From assembly GCA_012963885.1 (NCBI GenBank), contig DTUY01000420.1:22321-86320 (forward strand): a DNA stretch of 64,000 nt, written 5' to 3'. Position 1 is the stretch's first letter. Each line of letters starts with the position of its first letter. The notes beneath the pieces were generated by a model that was not told the origin of the DNA, did not search any database, and saw nothing but the letters and a program-made list of their open reading frames with translations. Positions 8,208-18,770 of the stretch are shown in pieces. Both the position numbers and the translations under genes were made by a program. The DNA is from Candidatus Poribacteria bacterium. GTDB taxonomy: Bacteria > Poribacteria > WGA-4E > UBA9662.

Positions 8208-9728
8208 ATGAGATCTAGAGTTGTTTTTGTTGTTATTGGTATTTTATTAATTTATTCTCCATCCCTTTATTCGGTTGAGGAGGCAAGTGAAGGTCAACCT
8301 GCTCAAGATAGCCATGGAGCTGAACACCACGCTTCGGATGATGAACATCATGGTGTTGATGGATCTGCATTGCCGTTATGGATGGTCATTCCCTTTGTTG
8401 GAATTCTGCTTTCGATTGCGATTTTCCCACTGGTGGCCGAACACTTCTGGCATCATCACTACGGCAAAGTCTCATTGGTTTGGGCCTTGATTTTCGGTAT
8501 TCCTTATCTGATTGCCTTTAAAGGGGATGGGTTTTATGATATTTTACATATCTACCTGTTAGACTACATTCCGTTTATTGTTCTGTTGTGGGGGCTGTAT
8601 GTTGTTTCCGGTGGGATTCTTGTTCGTGGAACACTGCGAGGAACACCAACCGTTAATACTTTAATTTTGCTTCTTGGAACTGCAATTGCTTCTTGGGTTG
8701 GTACGACTGGTGCCTCGATGTTGCTGATCCGTCCAATGATTCGTGCCAATGCGTATCGGCAAAACAAAGTGCATCTGATCATCTTCTTCATTTTCCTGGT
8801 TAGTAATATCGGTGGATCACTGACGCCGCTCGGCGATCCACCATTATTCCTTGGTTTTCTTCATGGTGTACCTTTCTTCTGGACAATGAACATTCTGCCG
8901 CATATGGTATTTGTCAGTGTATTGATACTGATTGTATTTTTCTTATTTGATTCCGTGATGTTTAAACGAGAAGGCGGGTCAGTTCCTGACGATGGGACAA
9001 GCGAACCTTTGCGCCTGGATGGAGCCTTCAACCTAATTTTCCTCCTCGGTGTAATGGGTGCAGTTTTGATGAGTGGAATGTGGAAACCCAACAAAGATTT
9101 CAATATTTTTGGCGTCCACCTTCCATTGCAGAATCTAGCCCGTGAAGTGATGATCATCGCCTGTGGCCTGTTTTCATTGAGGTTCACCCCTGTCTCTGGT
9201 GAGCTTCGCCAAGCAAATAGCTTTACATGGTTTCCTATTGAAGAGGTTGGTAAGCTTTTTGCGGGTATTTTTATAACAATCATTCCTGCCCTGAAGATTC
9301 TACAGGCAGGTGCTGACGGGGCTTTCAGCAGTTTGGTAGCCGTGGTTGAGCAACCAGTGCACTATTTTTGGATTACGGGTGGGCTCTCAAGTTTTCTTGA
9401 TAACGCACCCACCTATCTCACATTTTTTAATATGGGACTTGGTAAACTTCACATGAGTGAAGATATGTTGCCTGAAATCCTTGCTTCAGGTTTTGACCTA
9501 TCCAAAGATCTCAAGTATCAGACTTTTGTCGATTATCTTACGGCTATATCATGTGGTGCTGTATTCATGGGAGCAAACACCTACATCGGTAATGCCCCCA
9601 ATTTTATGGTTAAGGCTATTGCCGAGAGTCAGGATGTCCGTATGCCGAGTTTCTTCGGTTACATGCTATGGTCCGGCCTAATTTTAATTCCGATTTTCGT
9701 GATTGTTACATTCGTATTTTTCCTCTAG
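8208..9728 (+). CDS. Putative Na+/H+ antiporter (CitMHS_2-like) inside the nuo cluster
   Basis: A 506-residue polytopic membrane protein with an N-terminal signal-like helix, a His/Asp-rich stretch at about residues 35-52 (several HH pairs) and some 11-12 hydrophobic segments. The ASWVGTTGASMLLIRPMIRAN and SNIGGSLTPLGDPPLFLGFLHGVPFFW blocks match the ion transporter superfamily and resemble proteins annotated as sodium:proton antiporters or putative citrate transporters (CitMHS_2). A second GGLSSFLDNAPTYLTFFNM block has the family's conserved Asn-Ala-Pro. It sits between nuoM and nuoN on the same strand, so it is probably co-expressed with complex I. The ion specificity is inferred, not shown. 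Confidence 0.8.
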   Translation: MRSRVVFVVIGILLIYSPSLYSVEEASEGQPAQDSHGAEHHASDDEHHGVDGSALPLWMVIPFVGILLSIAIFPLVAEHFWHHHYGKVSLVWALIFGIPYLIAFKGDGFYDILHIYLLDYIPFIVLLWGLYVVSGGILVRGTLRGTPTVNTLILLLGTAIASWVGTTGASMLLIRPMIRANAYRQNKVHLIIFFIFLVSNIGGSLTPLGDPPLFLGFLHGVPFFWTMNILPHMVFVSVLILIVFFLFDSVMFKREGGSVPDDGTSEPLRLDGAFNLIFLLGVMGAVLMSGMWKPNKDFNIFGVHLPLQNLAREVMIIACGLFSLRFTPVSGELRQANSFTWFPIEEVGKLFAGIFITIIPALKILQAGADGAFSSLVAVVEQPVHYFWITGGLSSFLDNAPTYLTFFNMGLGKLHMSEDMLPEILASGFDLSKDLKYQTFVDYLTAISCGAVFMGANTYIGNAPNFMVKAIAESQDVRMPSFFGYMLWSGLILIPIFVIVTFVFFL

Positions 9729-9768
9729 TCTTAGATTGTGAAAGAGTGAAATACAATGGAGTTTATAG

Positions 9769-11220
9769 ATGGAAATAAATTGGCAGCTGTTGATGCCATA
9801 TCTGGTTATCATCGTAACCTTCATCGTTGTGTTGATATATGATATGATCGACAGCCTGTCGAAATGGGGACTGGCTTGGTTGACAATCCTTGGTTCTTTG
9901 GTTGCCTCTGTCGTATCGGTTAACATGCTAACCACTGGATTGGTTTCAACCACCGAGTTCTCCGGCATGATCAGGATTGATCAGTATTCTGTGTTCTTCA
10001 ACTTGATCTTTTTTGTATCATTGATTTTGGTATCGCTCATTTCCATCAGTTACCTTGGAAGCCAAGACCCGCGTCAGGGACAATATTATTTGCTGATGCT
10101 TCTATCGACTTTTGGGATGATGTTGATGGCAGGAGCTAATGATCTTGTCATGGTTTTCTTAGGTTTGGAACTGATGTCATTGCCCCTTTATGTGTTGGCG
10201 GGTTATTTCCGAACTAATTCGTACTCAAGCGAAGCTGGAATGAAGTATTTGCTACTGGGAGCGTTCTCCAGTTGCTTTTTTCTATATGGTATCGCCTTGA
10301 TTTATGGAGGGACTGGAACTACTGAATTAACGGAAATTGCTTCCAGCCAGTTAACCAACAATATGCTGGTTGTTGTAGGCATGTTTTTGCTTATTGTTGG
10401 TTTCGGCTTCAAAGTCGGTCTGGTTCCGTTTCATCAGTGGGCACCGGATGTCTATGATGGCGCACCAACATCAGTGGCAGCATTTATCGCCACCGGCCCT
10501 AAAGCTGCCGGATTTGCTGCTTTTTTCCGGGTTTTCATTGAATCGTTCAGTGGCTTGGAGAATGAGTGGACCATCGCGATTACTATATTAGCCGTTTTAA
10601 CAATGACGGTTGGGAATTTGGCTGCCATTGCTCAGCGTAATATCAAGCGTATGCTCGCCTATTCCAGCATCGCTCATGCTGGTTATGTTCTGGTAGCTTT
10701 AGCCGCGGGCAGTCAGGATGGAACTTCAAGTGCAATGTTTTATCTATTGGTTTATTGCATCATGAATGTGGGAGCTTTCGGGGCTATTATCCTGGCAAGG
10801 ACGGATGATGGGGACACTGTTGAAATTGCTGATTACGCTGGACTTGGTTTCCGAAATCCGGTTCTTGCCATATTTATGTCGGTTATGATGTTTTCATTAG
10901 CTGGGTTTCCTCCAACGGCGGGTTTTGTCAGTAAGTTTTATGTCTTCCGGTCAGCCGTTGAATCGGGCAAAACTTGGCTGGTGATCATAGCTGCCATCAA
11001 TACCGCTGTATCCGCCTACTACTATCTGCGTGTTGTGGTGACTCTGTATATGAAAGAACGAAGGGTTGAATTAAAAGTGCTTCCATATCCTGGGCATCTT
11101 GTTATCGCTTTGATAGTTGCTACAGCAGGTGTTTTATTAGTTGGGGTATTGCCTTCGCAGATTTTGAACCCGGTACAAGAAGCAATCAAAAGTAGTATGA
11201 TGCTTTCGGCAATGAGGTGA
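9769..11220 (+). CDS. nuoN: NADH-quinone oxidoreductase subunit N
   Basis: Antiporter-like membrane subunit of complex I, 483 residues, normal length. Marks are MVFLGLELMSLPLYVLAGY (conserved Glu), KVGLVPFHQWAPDVYDGAPTSVAAFIATGPKAAGFAAFFRV, and AQRNIKRMLAYSSIAHAGYVLVAL. It closes the nuo cluster and ends 7 bases before atpZ, so complex I and ATP synthase genes may share transcripts. Confidence 0.97.
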   Translation: MEINWQLLMPYLVIIVTFIVVLIYDMIDSLSKWGLAWLTILGSLVASVVSVNMLTTGLVSTTEFSGMIRIDQYSVFFNLIFFVSLILVSLISISYLGSQDPRQGQYYLLMLLSTFGMMLMAGANDLVMVFLGLELMSLPLYVLAGYFRTNSYSSEAGMKYLLLGAFSSCFFLYGIALIYGGTGTTELTEIASSQLTNNMLVVVGMFLLIVGFGFKVGLVPFHQWAPDVYDGAPTSVAAFIATGPKAAGFAAFFRVFIESFSGLENEWTIAITILAVLTMTVGNLAAIAQRNIKRMLAYSSIAHAGYVLVALAAGSQDGTSSAMFYLLVYCIMNVGAFGAIILARTDDGDTVEIADYAGLGFRNPVLAIFMSVMMFSLAGFPPTAGFVSKFYVFRSAVESGKTWLVIIAAINTAVSAYYYLRVVVTLYMKERRVELKVLPYPGHLVIALIVATAGVLLVGVLPSQILNPVQEAIKSSMMLSAMR

Positions 11221-11227
11221 CGGCAAG

Positions 11228-11557
11228 ATGGATGATGCAAGACCACCTAGCAGAAACCAAGAATCAACGGTCAGAGAGAAACATCGCTATTCAATTGGCA
11301 CACGTCAGTCTGCGCTGGCTAGCGTTGGGGATCTCAGTGCAATTGGGTTGACGCTTGTTCTGGCAATCGTGATAGGGGTTTTTGCGGGAAAGTGGCTTGG
11401 CAGTAAGTTTGGTAATCAGGAACTCGGATTGATAATTGGTTTTTTGTTAGGCACGGCTGCAGGGTTTATCCAGATGTACAAGTCCATTTCCCGTTGGAAT
11501 CAACGTGTTGAACAACAAAAGGAACTTGAACAAAAAAGCAAAATCAATCCAGATTAA
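11228..11557 (+). CDS. atpZ: AtpZ/AtpI-family small membrane protein
   Basis: 109 residues with two hydrophobic helices (SAIGLTLVLAIVIGVFAGKWLG and LGLIIGFLLGTAAGFIQMYKSI) and charged ends. This is the layout of the AtpZ (ATPase gene 1) proteins encoded just before the F0 genes, thought to aid ion uptake or assembly. GAGGTGA in the nuoN end serves as ribosome site. It is followed by the AtpI-like gene. Confidence 0.85.
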   Translation: MDDARPPSRNQESTVREKHRYSIGTRQSALASVGDLSAIGLTLVLAIVIGVFAGKWLGSKFGNQELGLIIGFLLGTAAGFIQMYKSISRWNQRVEQQKELEQKSKINPD

Positions 11558-11570
11558 AAAATGATCCAAC

Positions 11571-11990
11571 ATGCCTAAGCAATCCTCTTTTGAGGTTGAC
11601 GGTCAGTTTCTCAGACAGGTATACTATCTGACTGTGATTCTGGCGGTAGTTTTGACCGCTTTGTTCGGGATAATTTATGGCTTTCCTACTGCACTCAGTT
11701 TTGTGGTCGGGAGCTTTTTAAGTTTAGGTGCGGTCTTAGTACTAGAATTCGTTGTTCGTCTTATGGTCAAGCCTGGGAGTTCCACCAAGACGAAGAGGTG
11801 GCTTGGCTTGATTGCGCTGGGAAAATACACGTTTATTTTCGTTGGGTTTTATTTCCTGATGAAGGCCGATTGGCTTAATATTTATTCATTGGCTGTAGGT
11901 GTTGGGTTGGTTCAGGTTGTTGTTATCCTCAAAGCAATTAAGCTGATGGTGCTGATTCTGCTAGGCAACAATACAAGCAAAAACAGTTGA
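11571..11990 (+). CDS. atpI: ATP synthase subunit I-like protein
   Basis: 139 residues with four predicted membrane helices, starting at YYLTVILAVVLTALFGIIYG and including the FVVGSFLSLGAVLVLEFVVRLM pair. Position between atpZ and atpB and the four-helix layout fit the ATP synthase I family, which assists c-ring assembly in other bacteria. Its stop codon overlaps the atpB ATG by one base, so translation is coupled. Confidence 0.8.
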   Translation: MPKQSSFEVDGQFLRQVYYLTVILAVVLTALFGIIYGFPTALSFVVGSFLSLGAVLVLEFVVRLMVKPGSSTKTKRWLGLIALGKYTFIFVGFYFLMKADWLNIYSLAVGVGLVQVVVILKAIKLMVLILLGNNTSKNS

Positions 11991-12814
11991 TGAAAATAAA
12001 AAAGGCTCCTTATATATCGCTATTACTTGCTGTTTCCTTTTTTTCTGCAGTTGCAATCCGTCCTGTATCTGCTTCAGAAGATTCGCATCGTACTTGGTTA
12101 AAACCCATTTCAGATCTTCCCTTACTCAAAGCGCTTCAATCTAACGTTTGGCACCAACCGGACCTGATCCCCAACACCTATTTCGTCGTACTGATTCTTG
12201 TCGTGCTTTTCAGCTTGACAACGCGAAACCTAAAACGCTTACCCGACAGTAAAAGACAAGCATTTCTTGAGCTCTTTACAGCTGGCATAACTAATTTCTT
12301 CGGTAACATTCTGGGTGATCATGGCAAAAAATATGTATGGTTTCCTGGCTCATTTTTTGTTTTTATTCTATCTTTGAATTATCTTGGTCTTATTCCTGGC
12401 CTTCAATCGCCGACTGCTGATTTAAACACAACCCTTGCTTTGGGCATAACAGCCTTGATTGGTGTTCATATTATTGCAATTAAAGAGAATGGAATCCCTG
12501 GTTACTTGAAACATTTTATTGGGGATCCCTGGTGGTTGGGACCGTTGATGTTTCCTTTGCATATCGTGGGTGAATTGGCACGTGCTGGTTCACTGGCAAT
12601 TCGGCTTTTTGGAAACATTTATGGTGAGGAAATGGTCATTTTTCAACTGACATTGTTAGGCCTTGGAATTTGGTTTCCAGTTCAATTTCCGATGTTGTTT
12701 TTTGGATTGTTTGGTGGTTTTCTACAGGCCTTCGTTTTTTCGATTTTGACGTCAATCTACATTGTTACGTTTTTAGAGCACGGTGATGATCACGGTGCCG
12801 AAGCACATCACTAA
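11990..12814 (+). CDS. atpB: ATP synthase F0 subunit a
   Basis: The stator channel subunit that passes ions to and from the c-ring. The conserved Arg helix is seen in FPLHIVGELARAGSLAIRLFGNIYGEEMV, and the last helix pair in GLFGGFLQAFVFSILTSIYIVTFLEH. The N-terminus has a signal-like helix. I chose the ATG at 11990, which overlaps the atpI stop, rather than the TTG one codon upstream. 274 residues, normal length. The tail is rich in His and acidic residues. Confidence 0.96.
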   Translation: MKIKKAPYISLLLAVSFFSAVAIRPVSASEDSHRTWLKPISDLPLLKALQSNVWHQPDLIPNTYFVVLILVVLFSLTTRNLKRLPDSKRQAFLELFTAGITNFFGNILGDHGKKYVWFPGSFFVFILSLNYLGLIPGLQSPTADLNTTLALGITALIGVHIIAIKENGIPGYLKHFIGDPWWLGPLMFPLHIVGELARAGSLAIRLFGNIYGEEMVIFQLTLLGLGIWFPVQFPMLFFGLFGGFLQAFVFSILTSIYIVTFLEHGDDHGAEAHH

Positions 12815-12873
12815 GTTGTGGTTGTGTCAATATTTTTACTGTTTTAAACATAATTTTCTAGGAGGGAATATTT

Positions 12874-13179
12874 ATGATTTATCTTGCGGTTTTGGCTTTT
12901 GGTGTTACGCTTGGTTTGCCGATTGCTGTGACGTTTGCTTCGACTGCACAAGGGAAAGCAACGAGCACTGCCCTTGAGGGAATCGCTCGGCAGCCGGAAG
13001 CAACTGGGCAAATTCAAACAGCTATGATTATTGGTTTGGCACTGATTGAATCACTAGTCATATACTCGTTATTGATGTTCTTTTTGTTGATGGGGAAACT
13101 CCCGAGTAACATGAGTGAGGTGGAAACGCTGATTAAGGCTGAGGCCTCAGCGCAAACACACGAAACACACGAGAATTAG
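12874..13179 (+). CDS. atpE: ATP synthase F0 subunit c
   Basis: Rotor-ring subunit of ATP synthase: two helices joined by the polar loop ARQPEA (residues 38-43). The ion-binding carboxylate is E59 in IGLALIESLVIYS. Aligned on the loop with Na+-binding c-subunits such as Ilyobacter, it keeps the helix-1 Gln (Q26), E59, S60 and Y64, but has Leu at 61 where the Na+ type has Thr. The ligands are thus compatible with Na+ but also occur in proton types. The 101 residues include an unusual polar tail of about 25 residues. A strong GGAGGG ribosome site precedes the ATG, as expected for a highly made subunit. Confidence 0.96.
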   Translation: MIYLAVLAFGVTLGLPIAVTFASTAQGKATSTALEGIARQPEATGQIQTAMIIGLALIESLVIYSLLMFFLLMGKLPSNMSEVETLIKAEASAQTHETHEN

Positions 13180-13237
13180 GTAACAAAACTAGAATCCAGA
13201 AAATTAAGGGGCGTGTAATATACGTTCGTTATTGCAT

Positions 13238-13852
13238 ATGAGGATATATTTGAGTTTAACATCTGTTCTATGCATAGCGGTTATGGTGCTTACGCCAGTC
13301 ATGGCGCTTACCGCAGATGAAGTCGAAACGGATCATGGCAGTCCAGATCATACCGATGGTGGGCTTTTGGAAGCAATGGGATTGAAACCGAAGCTAATTT
13401 TTATTCAGGTGTTAGGTTTTCTCATTGTTTTGTTGGTTCTTAACAAATTTGTTTTCGGCAAAGTTGGCGGCATACTTACTGATCGACAGAATGAAATTGT
13501 TTCGCGGATGAACAAACTTGAAAGTGATCAGGCTGAACTTGATCGTTTAACGACCGAAACAACGCAACGACTTAATCAGATCGAAGCCGAAGCACAACAA
13601 AAAATTCGATCTGCTATAGATCAAGGTAATGAAGAGCGTCAGCAGATACTTGAAACCGCTCGGCAAGATGCTGCCAACAAAATCGACCAAGCCCGTGTTG
13701 AAATCCAGCGTGAGAAAGAAGAAGCAATTCTAGAACTGCGTGGCATTGTGTCTGAGATTGCTATTGATGCTGCCAGCAAAATTATTGATCAACAACTAGA
13801 TGCTGAAGCACATCGGCATATTGTGGATGAGTACATTGGTCAACTTCCATAG
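13238..13852 (+). CDS. atpF: ATP synthase F0 subunit b
   Basis: Peripheral-stalk subunit. A signal-like hydrophobic N-terminus (residues about 4-24) is followed by an acidic, His-containing stretch, then the membrane anchor LIFIQVLGFLIVLLVLNKFVFGKVGGIL, then a long charged coiled coil (NEIVSRMNKLESDQAELDRL and onward). The second N-terminal hydrophobic segment is extra compared with E. coli subunit b and may be a cleaved signal peptide. I chose the ATG at 13238; a TTG lies two codons upstream. 204 residues. Confidence 0.92.
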   Translation: MRIYLSLTSVLCIAVMVLTPVMALTADEVETDHGSPDHTDGGLLEAMGLKPKLIFIQVLGFLIVLLVLNKFVFGKVGGILTDRQNEIVSRMNKLESDQAELDRLTTETTQRLNQIEAEAQQKIRSAIDQGNEERQQILETARQDAANKIDQARVEIQREKEEAILELRGIVSEIAIDAASKIIDQQLDAEAHRHIVDEYIGQLP

Positions 13853-13906
13853 GATAATGTAAGTTAGGTAGATCAGTATCAAATTCACGTAGTCATAGGG
13901 AACTAA

Positions 13907-14446
13907 ATGCGGGATATTCGGGTAGCCAAACGTTACGCCGATGCTATTTATAGCGCAGCAGCTGAAGTAGGTGTTTTAGATAATGTAATTGAGGATGTAA
14001 TCAGTCTGCTGGATTTAATTAGGGACTCCGATGGCTTCGATGCTTTCCTGCACGATCTATTGATCGCACCTGAAACCAAACAGTCAATTCTGCAAGAATT
14101 ATTAGGTGATCACCTTGACCCGCTTCTGCTAAATTCCTTGTTCCTTCTGGTATTGAAGCATCGTGAACGGTCAACTGAAGATATCTTATCAGCATTCCTA
14201 CAACTTGTGGATGAACAAGCTGGGAGGTTGGTTGCAGATGTTACTTCTGCAATTGAGTTAACGGATAAACAGCAAGATGCATTGGTTGAGAAACTTAATG
14301 GTTATTCAGGGAAACAGGTTAGATTGAATATGCAAATTGATTCATCAATCAAAGGGGGTTTTATCGCTAAGTTGGAGGACACTGTTTTTGATGGAAGTGT
14401 AGCAACACAATTGCAACGGCTGAAAAAACAGCTGGCTAGAGGATAA
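13907..14446 (+). CDS. atpH: ATP synthase F1 subunit delta
   Basis: Joins the F1 head to the peripheral stalk. 179 residues, normal length. The N-terminal [17 protein letters not shown] and the C-terminal [65 protein letters not shown] match the family well. It lies between atpF and atpA, with 8 bases before atpA. Confidence 0.95.
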   Translation: MRDIRVAKRYADAIYSAAAEVGVLDNVIEDVISLLDLIRDSDGFDAFLHDLLIAPETKQSILQELLGDHLDPLLLNSLFLLVLKHRERSTEDILSAFLQLVDEQAGRLVADVTSAIELTDKQQDALVEKLNGYSGKQVRLNMQIDSSIKGGFIAKLEDTVFDGSVATQLQRLKKQLARG

Positions 14447-14454
14447 GAAACTTT

Positions 14455-15990
14455 ATGGCAAAAGATGTCAGACCTGATGAGATCTCAAGTATCCTGAAGC
14501 AACAACTTTTACAATACAGTCGTGATGTAGACGTTTATGACATGGGAACGGTACTGCAAGTTGGAGATGGAATTGCGAGAGTACATGGATTAGCAAATGC
14601 TATGGCGGGTGAGCGTATAGAATTCCCGAATGATGTGTTTGGTATGGTTTTCAATCTGGAAGAGGATAACGTTGGTTGTGTCCTTTTTGGGGAAGACAAG
14701 CTTATTCATGAAGGAGATACTGTCAAGCGAACCAATTCTCTTTTAGAAGTTCCTGTTGGAGACGAGATGCTTGGACGTGTTGTCAACGCACTTGGTGAGC
14801 CCCTTGATGGAAAAGGCCCAATTGAGACTTCCCAAACTCTCCCCGTTGAACGAAAAGGTTTGGGAATTGTTCAGCGGCAACCTGTGTCTGAACCTTTGTT
14901 TACTGGTATAAAAGCAATCGACAGTATGATACCGGTTGGGCGAGGACAGCGGGAGTTAATTATCGGTGACCGGCAGACGGGGAAAACTGCGATTGCCATT
15001 GACACCATTATCAACCAGAAGGATTCCGGGGTAAAGTGTATTTATGTTGCTGTGGGCCAGAAAGGATCAACGGTTGCCCAGATTGTTAACACTCTTGAAG
15101 ATCATGGCGCTTTGGAATATACGATTGTTGTTTCCGCGACAGCAAGTGATGCCTCACCACTTCAATATCTTGCACCTTATACAGGGACGTCAATGGGGGA
15201 ATATTTCCGTGACCAAAGTGGACACGCATTAATAATCTACGATGATCTGACCAAGCACGCTTGGGCTTATCGGCAAATGTCGTTGTTGTTACGTCGGCCG
15301 CCGGGTCGTGAAGCTTATCCGGGTGATGTTTTCTATCTGCATTCTCGCTTACTTGAGAGAGCGGCGAAGTTAAGTGATAAGTTGGGTGCGGGATCGTTGA
15401 CAGCGCTTCCGATTATTGAAATTCACGAAGGTGATTTAACAACCTACATACCGACGAATGTTATTTCAATTACGGATGGTCAAATATACCTGACGGCAGA
15501 TCTGTTTAATGCTGGAATCCGTCCTGCAATTAATGCTGGTGTTTCCGTTTCACGTGTGGGAGGAGATGCGCAGATAAAAGCGATGAAAGCAGATGAAGTG
15601 GCTAAAACTATGCGGCTGGATTTAGCACGTTACCGTGATGTGGCGGCGTTTGCCCAATTCGGTTCCGACCTTGATGCCTCAACGCAACAACAACTTCGTC
15701 GTGGAGATCGCTTAGTTGAGCTATTAAAGCAGCCACAATACGAACCAATGTCAGTGGAAAGGCAGATTGCATCGATTTTCTGTGGCTCCAACGGGTACCT
15801 AGATGATCTGGATCTACATGATCTGGCACGGTTCGAATCAGAATTCTTGATCTACATGGATCAGAATCATAACGATATATTGGAAGAGATTGCTGAAACT
15901 GGTGATTTGAGCGATGAGTTGGTTGAACGATTACACACAGCCGCAAAAAATTTCAGAAATATCTTTGAGCCAACTGAGTCCAACGCGTAA
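14455..15990 (+). CDS. atpA: ATP synthase F1 subunit alpha
   Basis: Non-catalytic nucleotide-binding subunit of the F1 hexamer, 511 residues. The Walker A is GDRQTGKT at residues 171-178, with [11 protein letters not shown] before it; the [26 protein letters not shown] and [35 protein letters not shown] blocks are characteristic. It lies 8 bases after atpH and 11 before atpG in one operon. Confidence 0.98.
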   Translation: MAKDVRPDEISSILKQQLLQYSRDVDVYDMGTVLQVGDGIARVHGLANAMAGERIEFPNDVFGMVFNLEEDNVGCVLFGEDKLIHEGDTVKRTNSLLEVPVGDEMLGRVVNALGEPLDGKGPIETSQTLPVERKGLGIVQRQPVSEPLFTGIKAIDSMIPVGRGQRELIIGDRQTGKTAIAIDTIINQKDSGVKCIYVAVGQKGSTVAQIVNTLEDHGALEYTIVVSATASDASPLQYLAPYTGTSMGEYFRDQSGHALIIYDDLTKHAWAYRQMSLLLRRPPGREAYPGDVFYLHSRLLERAAKLSDKLGAGSLTALPIIEIHEGDLTTYIPTNVISITDGQIYLTADLFNAGIRPAINAGVSVSRVGGDAQIKAMKADEVAKTMRLDLARYRDVAAFAQFGSDLDASTQQQLRRGDRLVELLKQPQYEPMSVERQIASIFCGSNGYLDDLDLHDLARFESEFLIYMDQNHNDILEEIAETGDLSDELVERLHTAAKNFRNIFEPTESNA

Positions 15991-16001
15991 ACTGGAAATT
16001 A

Positions 16002-16871
16002 ATGGCTACACTTCGGGAAATTAGACGTCGGATTGCTAGTGTTACCAAAATTTCGCAGGTAACCGATGCGATGCGAATGGTTGCTACCGCCAAACTTCGG
16101 CGGGCGCAGGAAGCTATTGAGGCAAATAGACCGTATGCGGAGAAGTTTGATCTGTTGCTTGGCCATTTACTTGCCCAGATAGATATAGATGAAGTGCCTC
16201 ATCTGTTTCTTGTTCCCCATGAAATGAAATCTGTTTGTTTGGTTGCTGTTTCCAGCGACCGAGGGCTTTGTGGAGGTTTTAACGCCAACATTGTCAAAGC
16301 CTCGAACAAACGAATTGGTTTCTACACAAATCAGGGGTTTGACGTCAGCTTAATTTGTGTCGGTCGTCGAGTAGCCGATTCTTTTAGAAAGCGTGAACAT
16401 AGGGTAATTGCTGAATATTCGAATGCATTTCAGACTTTACGTTTTGAGACAGCTATTGATATTGTTAGCAAGTTTGATGAGCTTTATCTTGAAAAACAAA
16501 TTGATAAAGTTGAGGTGATTTATAACAATTTTAGATCTGCAATAACACAAAATGTGTTAGTTGAGCAGTTGTTGCCGCTCACCCCTAATCCTCCCACTGG
16601 TGACGACCTGTTTTGGGATTACCTTTACGAACCTACGCAGTCCGAGATTTTTGAACGGGTTTTGTCGAAACATCTAAACATTCAAACTTGGAAGGTTTTA
16701 CTGGATTCTCATGCTGCGGAACACGCAGCACGGATGACTGCAATGGAAAACGCTACGAGTAATGCAAAAGAGATTATTGATGAGCTTATACTGCAACGTA
16801 ACCGCGCGCGCCAAGCCATAATTACAAAAGAAATCTCCGAAATCGTGGGTGGAGCAGAAGCACTAGGTTAA
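16002..16871 (+). CDS. atpG: ATP synthase F1 subunit gamma
   Basis: Central rotor shaft. The N-terminal helix LREIRRRIASVTKISQVTDAMRMVATAKLRRAQ and the C-terminal helix AARMTAMENATSNAKEIIDELILQRNRARQAIITKEISEIVGGAEAL form the coiled coil, and SSDRGLCGGFNANIVKASN is the conserved core strand. 289 residues, normal length. Placed between atpA and atpD as usual. Confidence 0.97.
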   Translation: MATLREIRRRIASVTKISQVTDAMRMVATAKLRRAQEAIEANRPYAEKFDLLLGHLLAQIDIDEVPHLFLVPHEMKSVCLVAVSSDRGLCGGFNANIVKASNKRIGFYTNQGFDVSLICVGRRVADSFRKREHRVIAEYSNAFQTLRFETAIDIVSKFDELYLEKQIDKVEVIYNNFRSAITQNVLVEQLLPLTPNPPTGDDLFWDYLYEPTQSEIFERVLSKHLNIQTWKVLLDSHAAEHAARMTAMENATSNAKEIIDELILQRNRARQAIITKEISEIVGGAEALG

Positions 16872-16884
16872 TTTGAAAGGATAG

Positions 16885-18288
<1,404 letters not shown>

Positions 18289-18294
18289 TATCTT

Positions 18295-18705
18295 ATGTTA
18301 GATCGACAATTTAGTGTTGAAATACGAACCCCCGAAAAACTAGTCTATCAGGGAGAAGTTAAGAGCATCCATGCCTCAGGTACGAATGGGGCTTTTCAGG
18401 TTCTAACCGGTCATATTCCTTTTTTGACAACGATTGAATCTGGGGAGCTGATTGTAGAAGACCATCATGGGATTCGTTCAATGGTGACTAGTAGTGGGGT
18501 TTTCGAAGTCTTGCGAGATGGCGTTACTGTACTTGTTGAATCAGCTGAATGGTCTAATGAAATTGATACTCAGCGGGCCGAAGAAGCTTTACAGCGTGCG
18601 AGAGAGCAGTTAGCCTCCCAACTTCCTGACATGGACTATATTTTCGTAGAGCTTGCTTTAGCCCGTGCTGTTGCTCGTTTGAAAGTTGCAAAGTCTTCTC
18701 GGTAA
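18295..18705 (+). CDS. atpC: ATP synthase F1 subunit epsilon
   Basis: Rotor-foot and regulatory subunit. The N-terminal beta sandwich is seen in FSVEIRTPEKLVYQGEVKSIHASGTNGAFQVLTGHIPFLTTIESGEL and the C-terminal two-helix arm in IDTQRAEEALQRAREQL and ELALARAVARLKVA. 136 residues, normal length. It ends the ATP synthase operon; the 50-base gap that follows contains the hairpin at the pgi leader. Confidence 0.95.
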   Translation: MLDRQFSVEIRTPEKLVYQGEVKSIHASGTNGAFQVLTGHIPFLTTIESGELIVEDHHGIRSMVTSSGVFEVLRDGVTVLVESAEWSNEIDTQRAEEALQRAREQLASQLPDMDYIFVELALARAVARLKVAKSSR

Positions 18706-18723
18706 CGTCTAGTTAATTTATTA

Positions 18724-18770
18724 AAAGGGGAGGATAGCTGAGAGAATTCTTTCAGTTGTTTTCCCCCTTT
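18724..18770 (+). promoter_or_regulatory. Nested hairpin at the pgi ribosome site
   Basis: AAAGGGG at 18724-18730, part of a strong GGGGAGG ribosome-binding site, pairs with CCCCTTT at 18764-18770. Inside lies a second stem, CTGAGAG (18738-18744) with CTTTCAG (18749-18755), loop AATT. Folded, the structure hides the ribosome site. No T-run follows directly, so it is not a classical terminator. It may damp translation of the isomerase gene that follows the ATP synthase operon. Confidence 0.45.

Noticed and set aside
8861..9283. Minus-strand frame of 140 codons inside the antiporter gene
   Set aside because: Complement of a membrane-protein frame; composition is artefactual.
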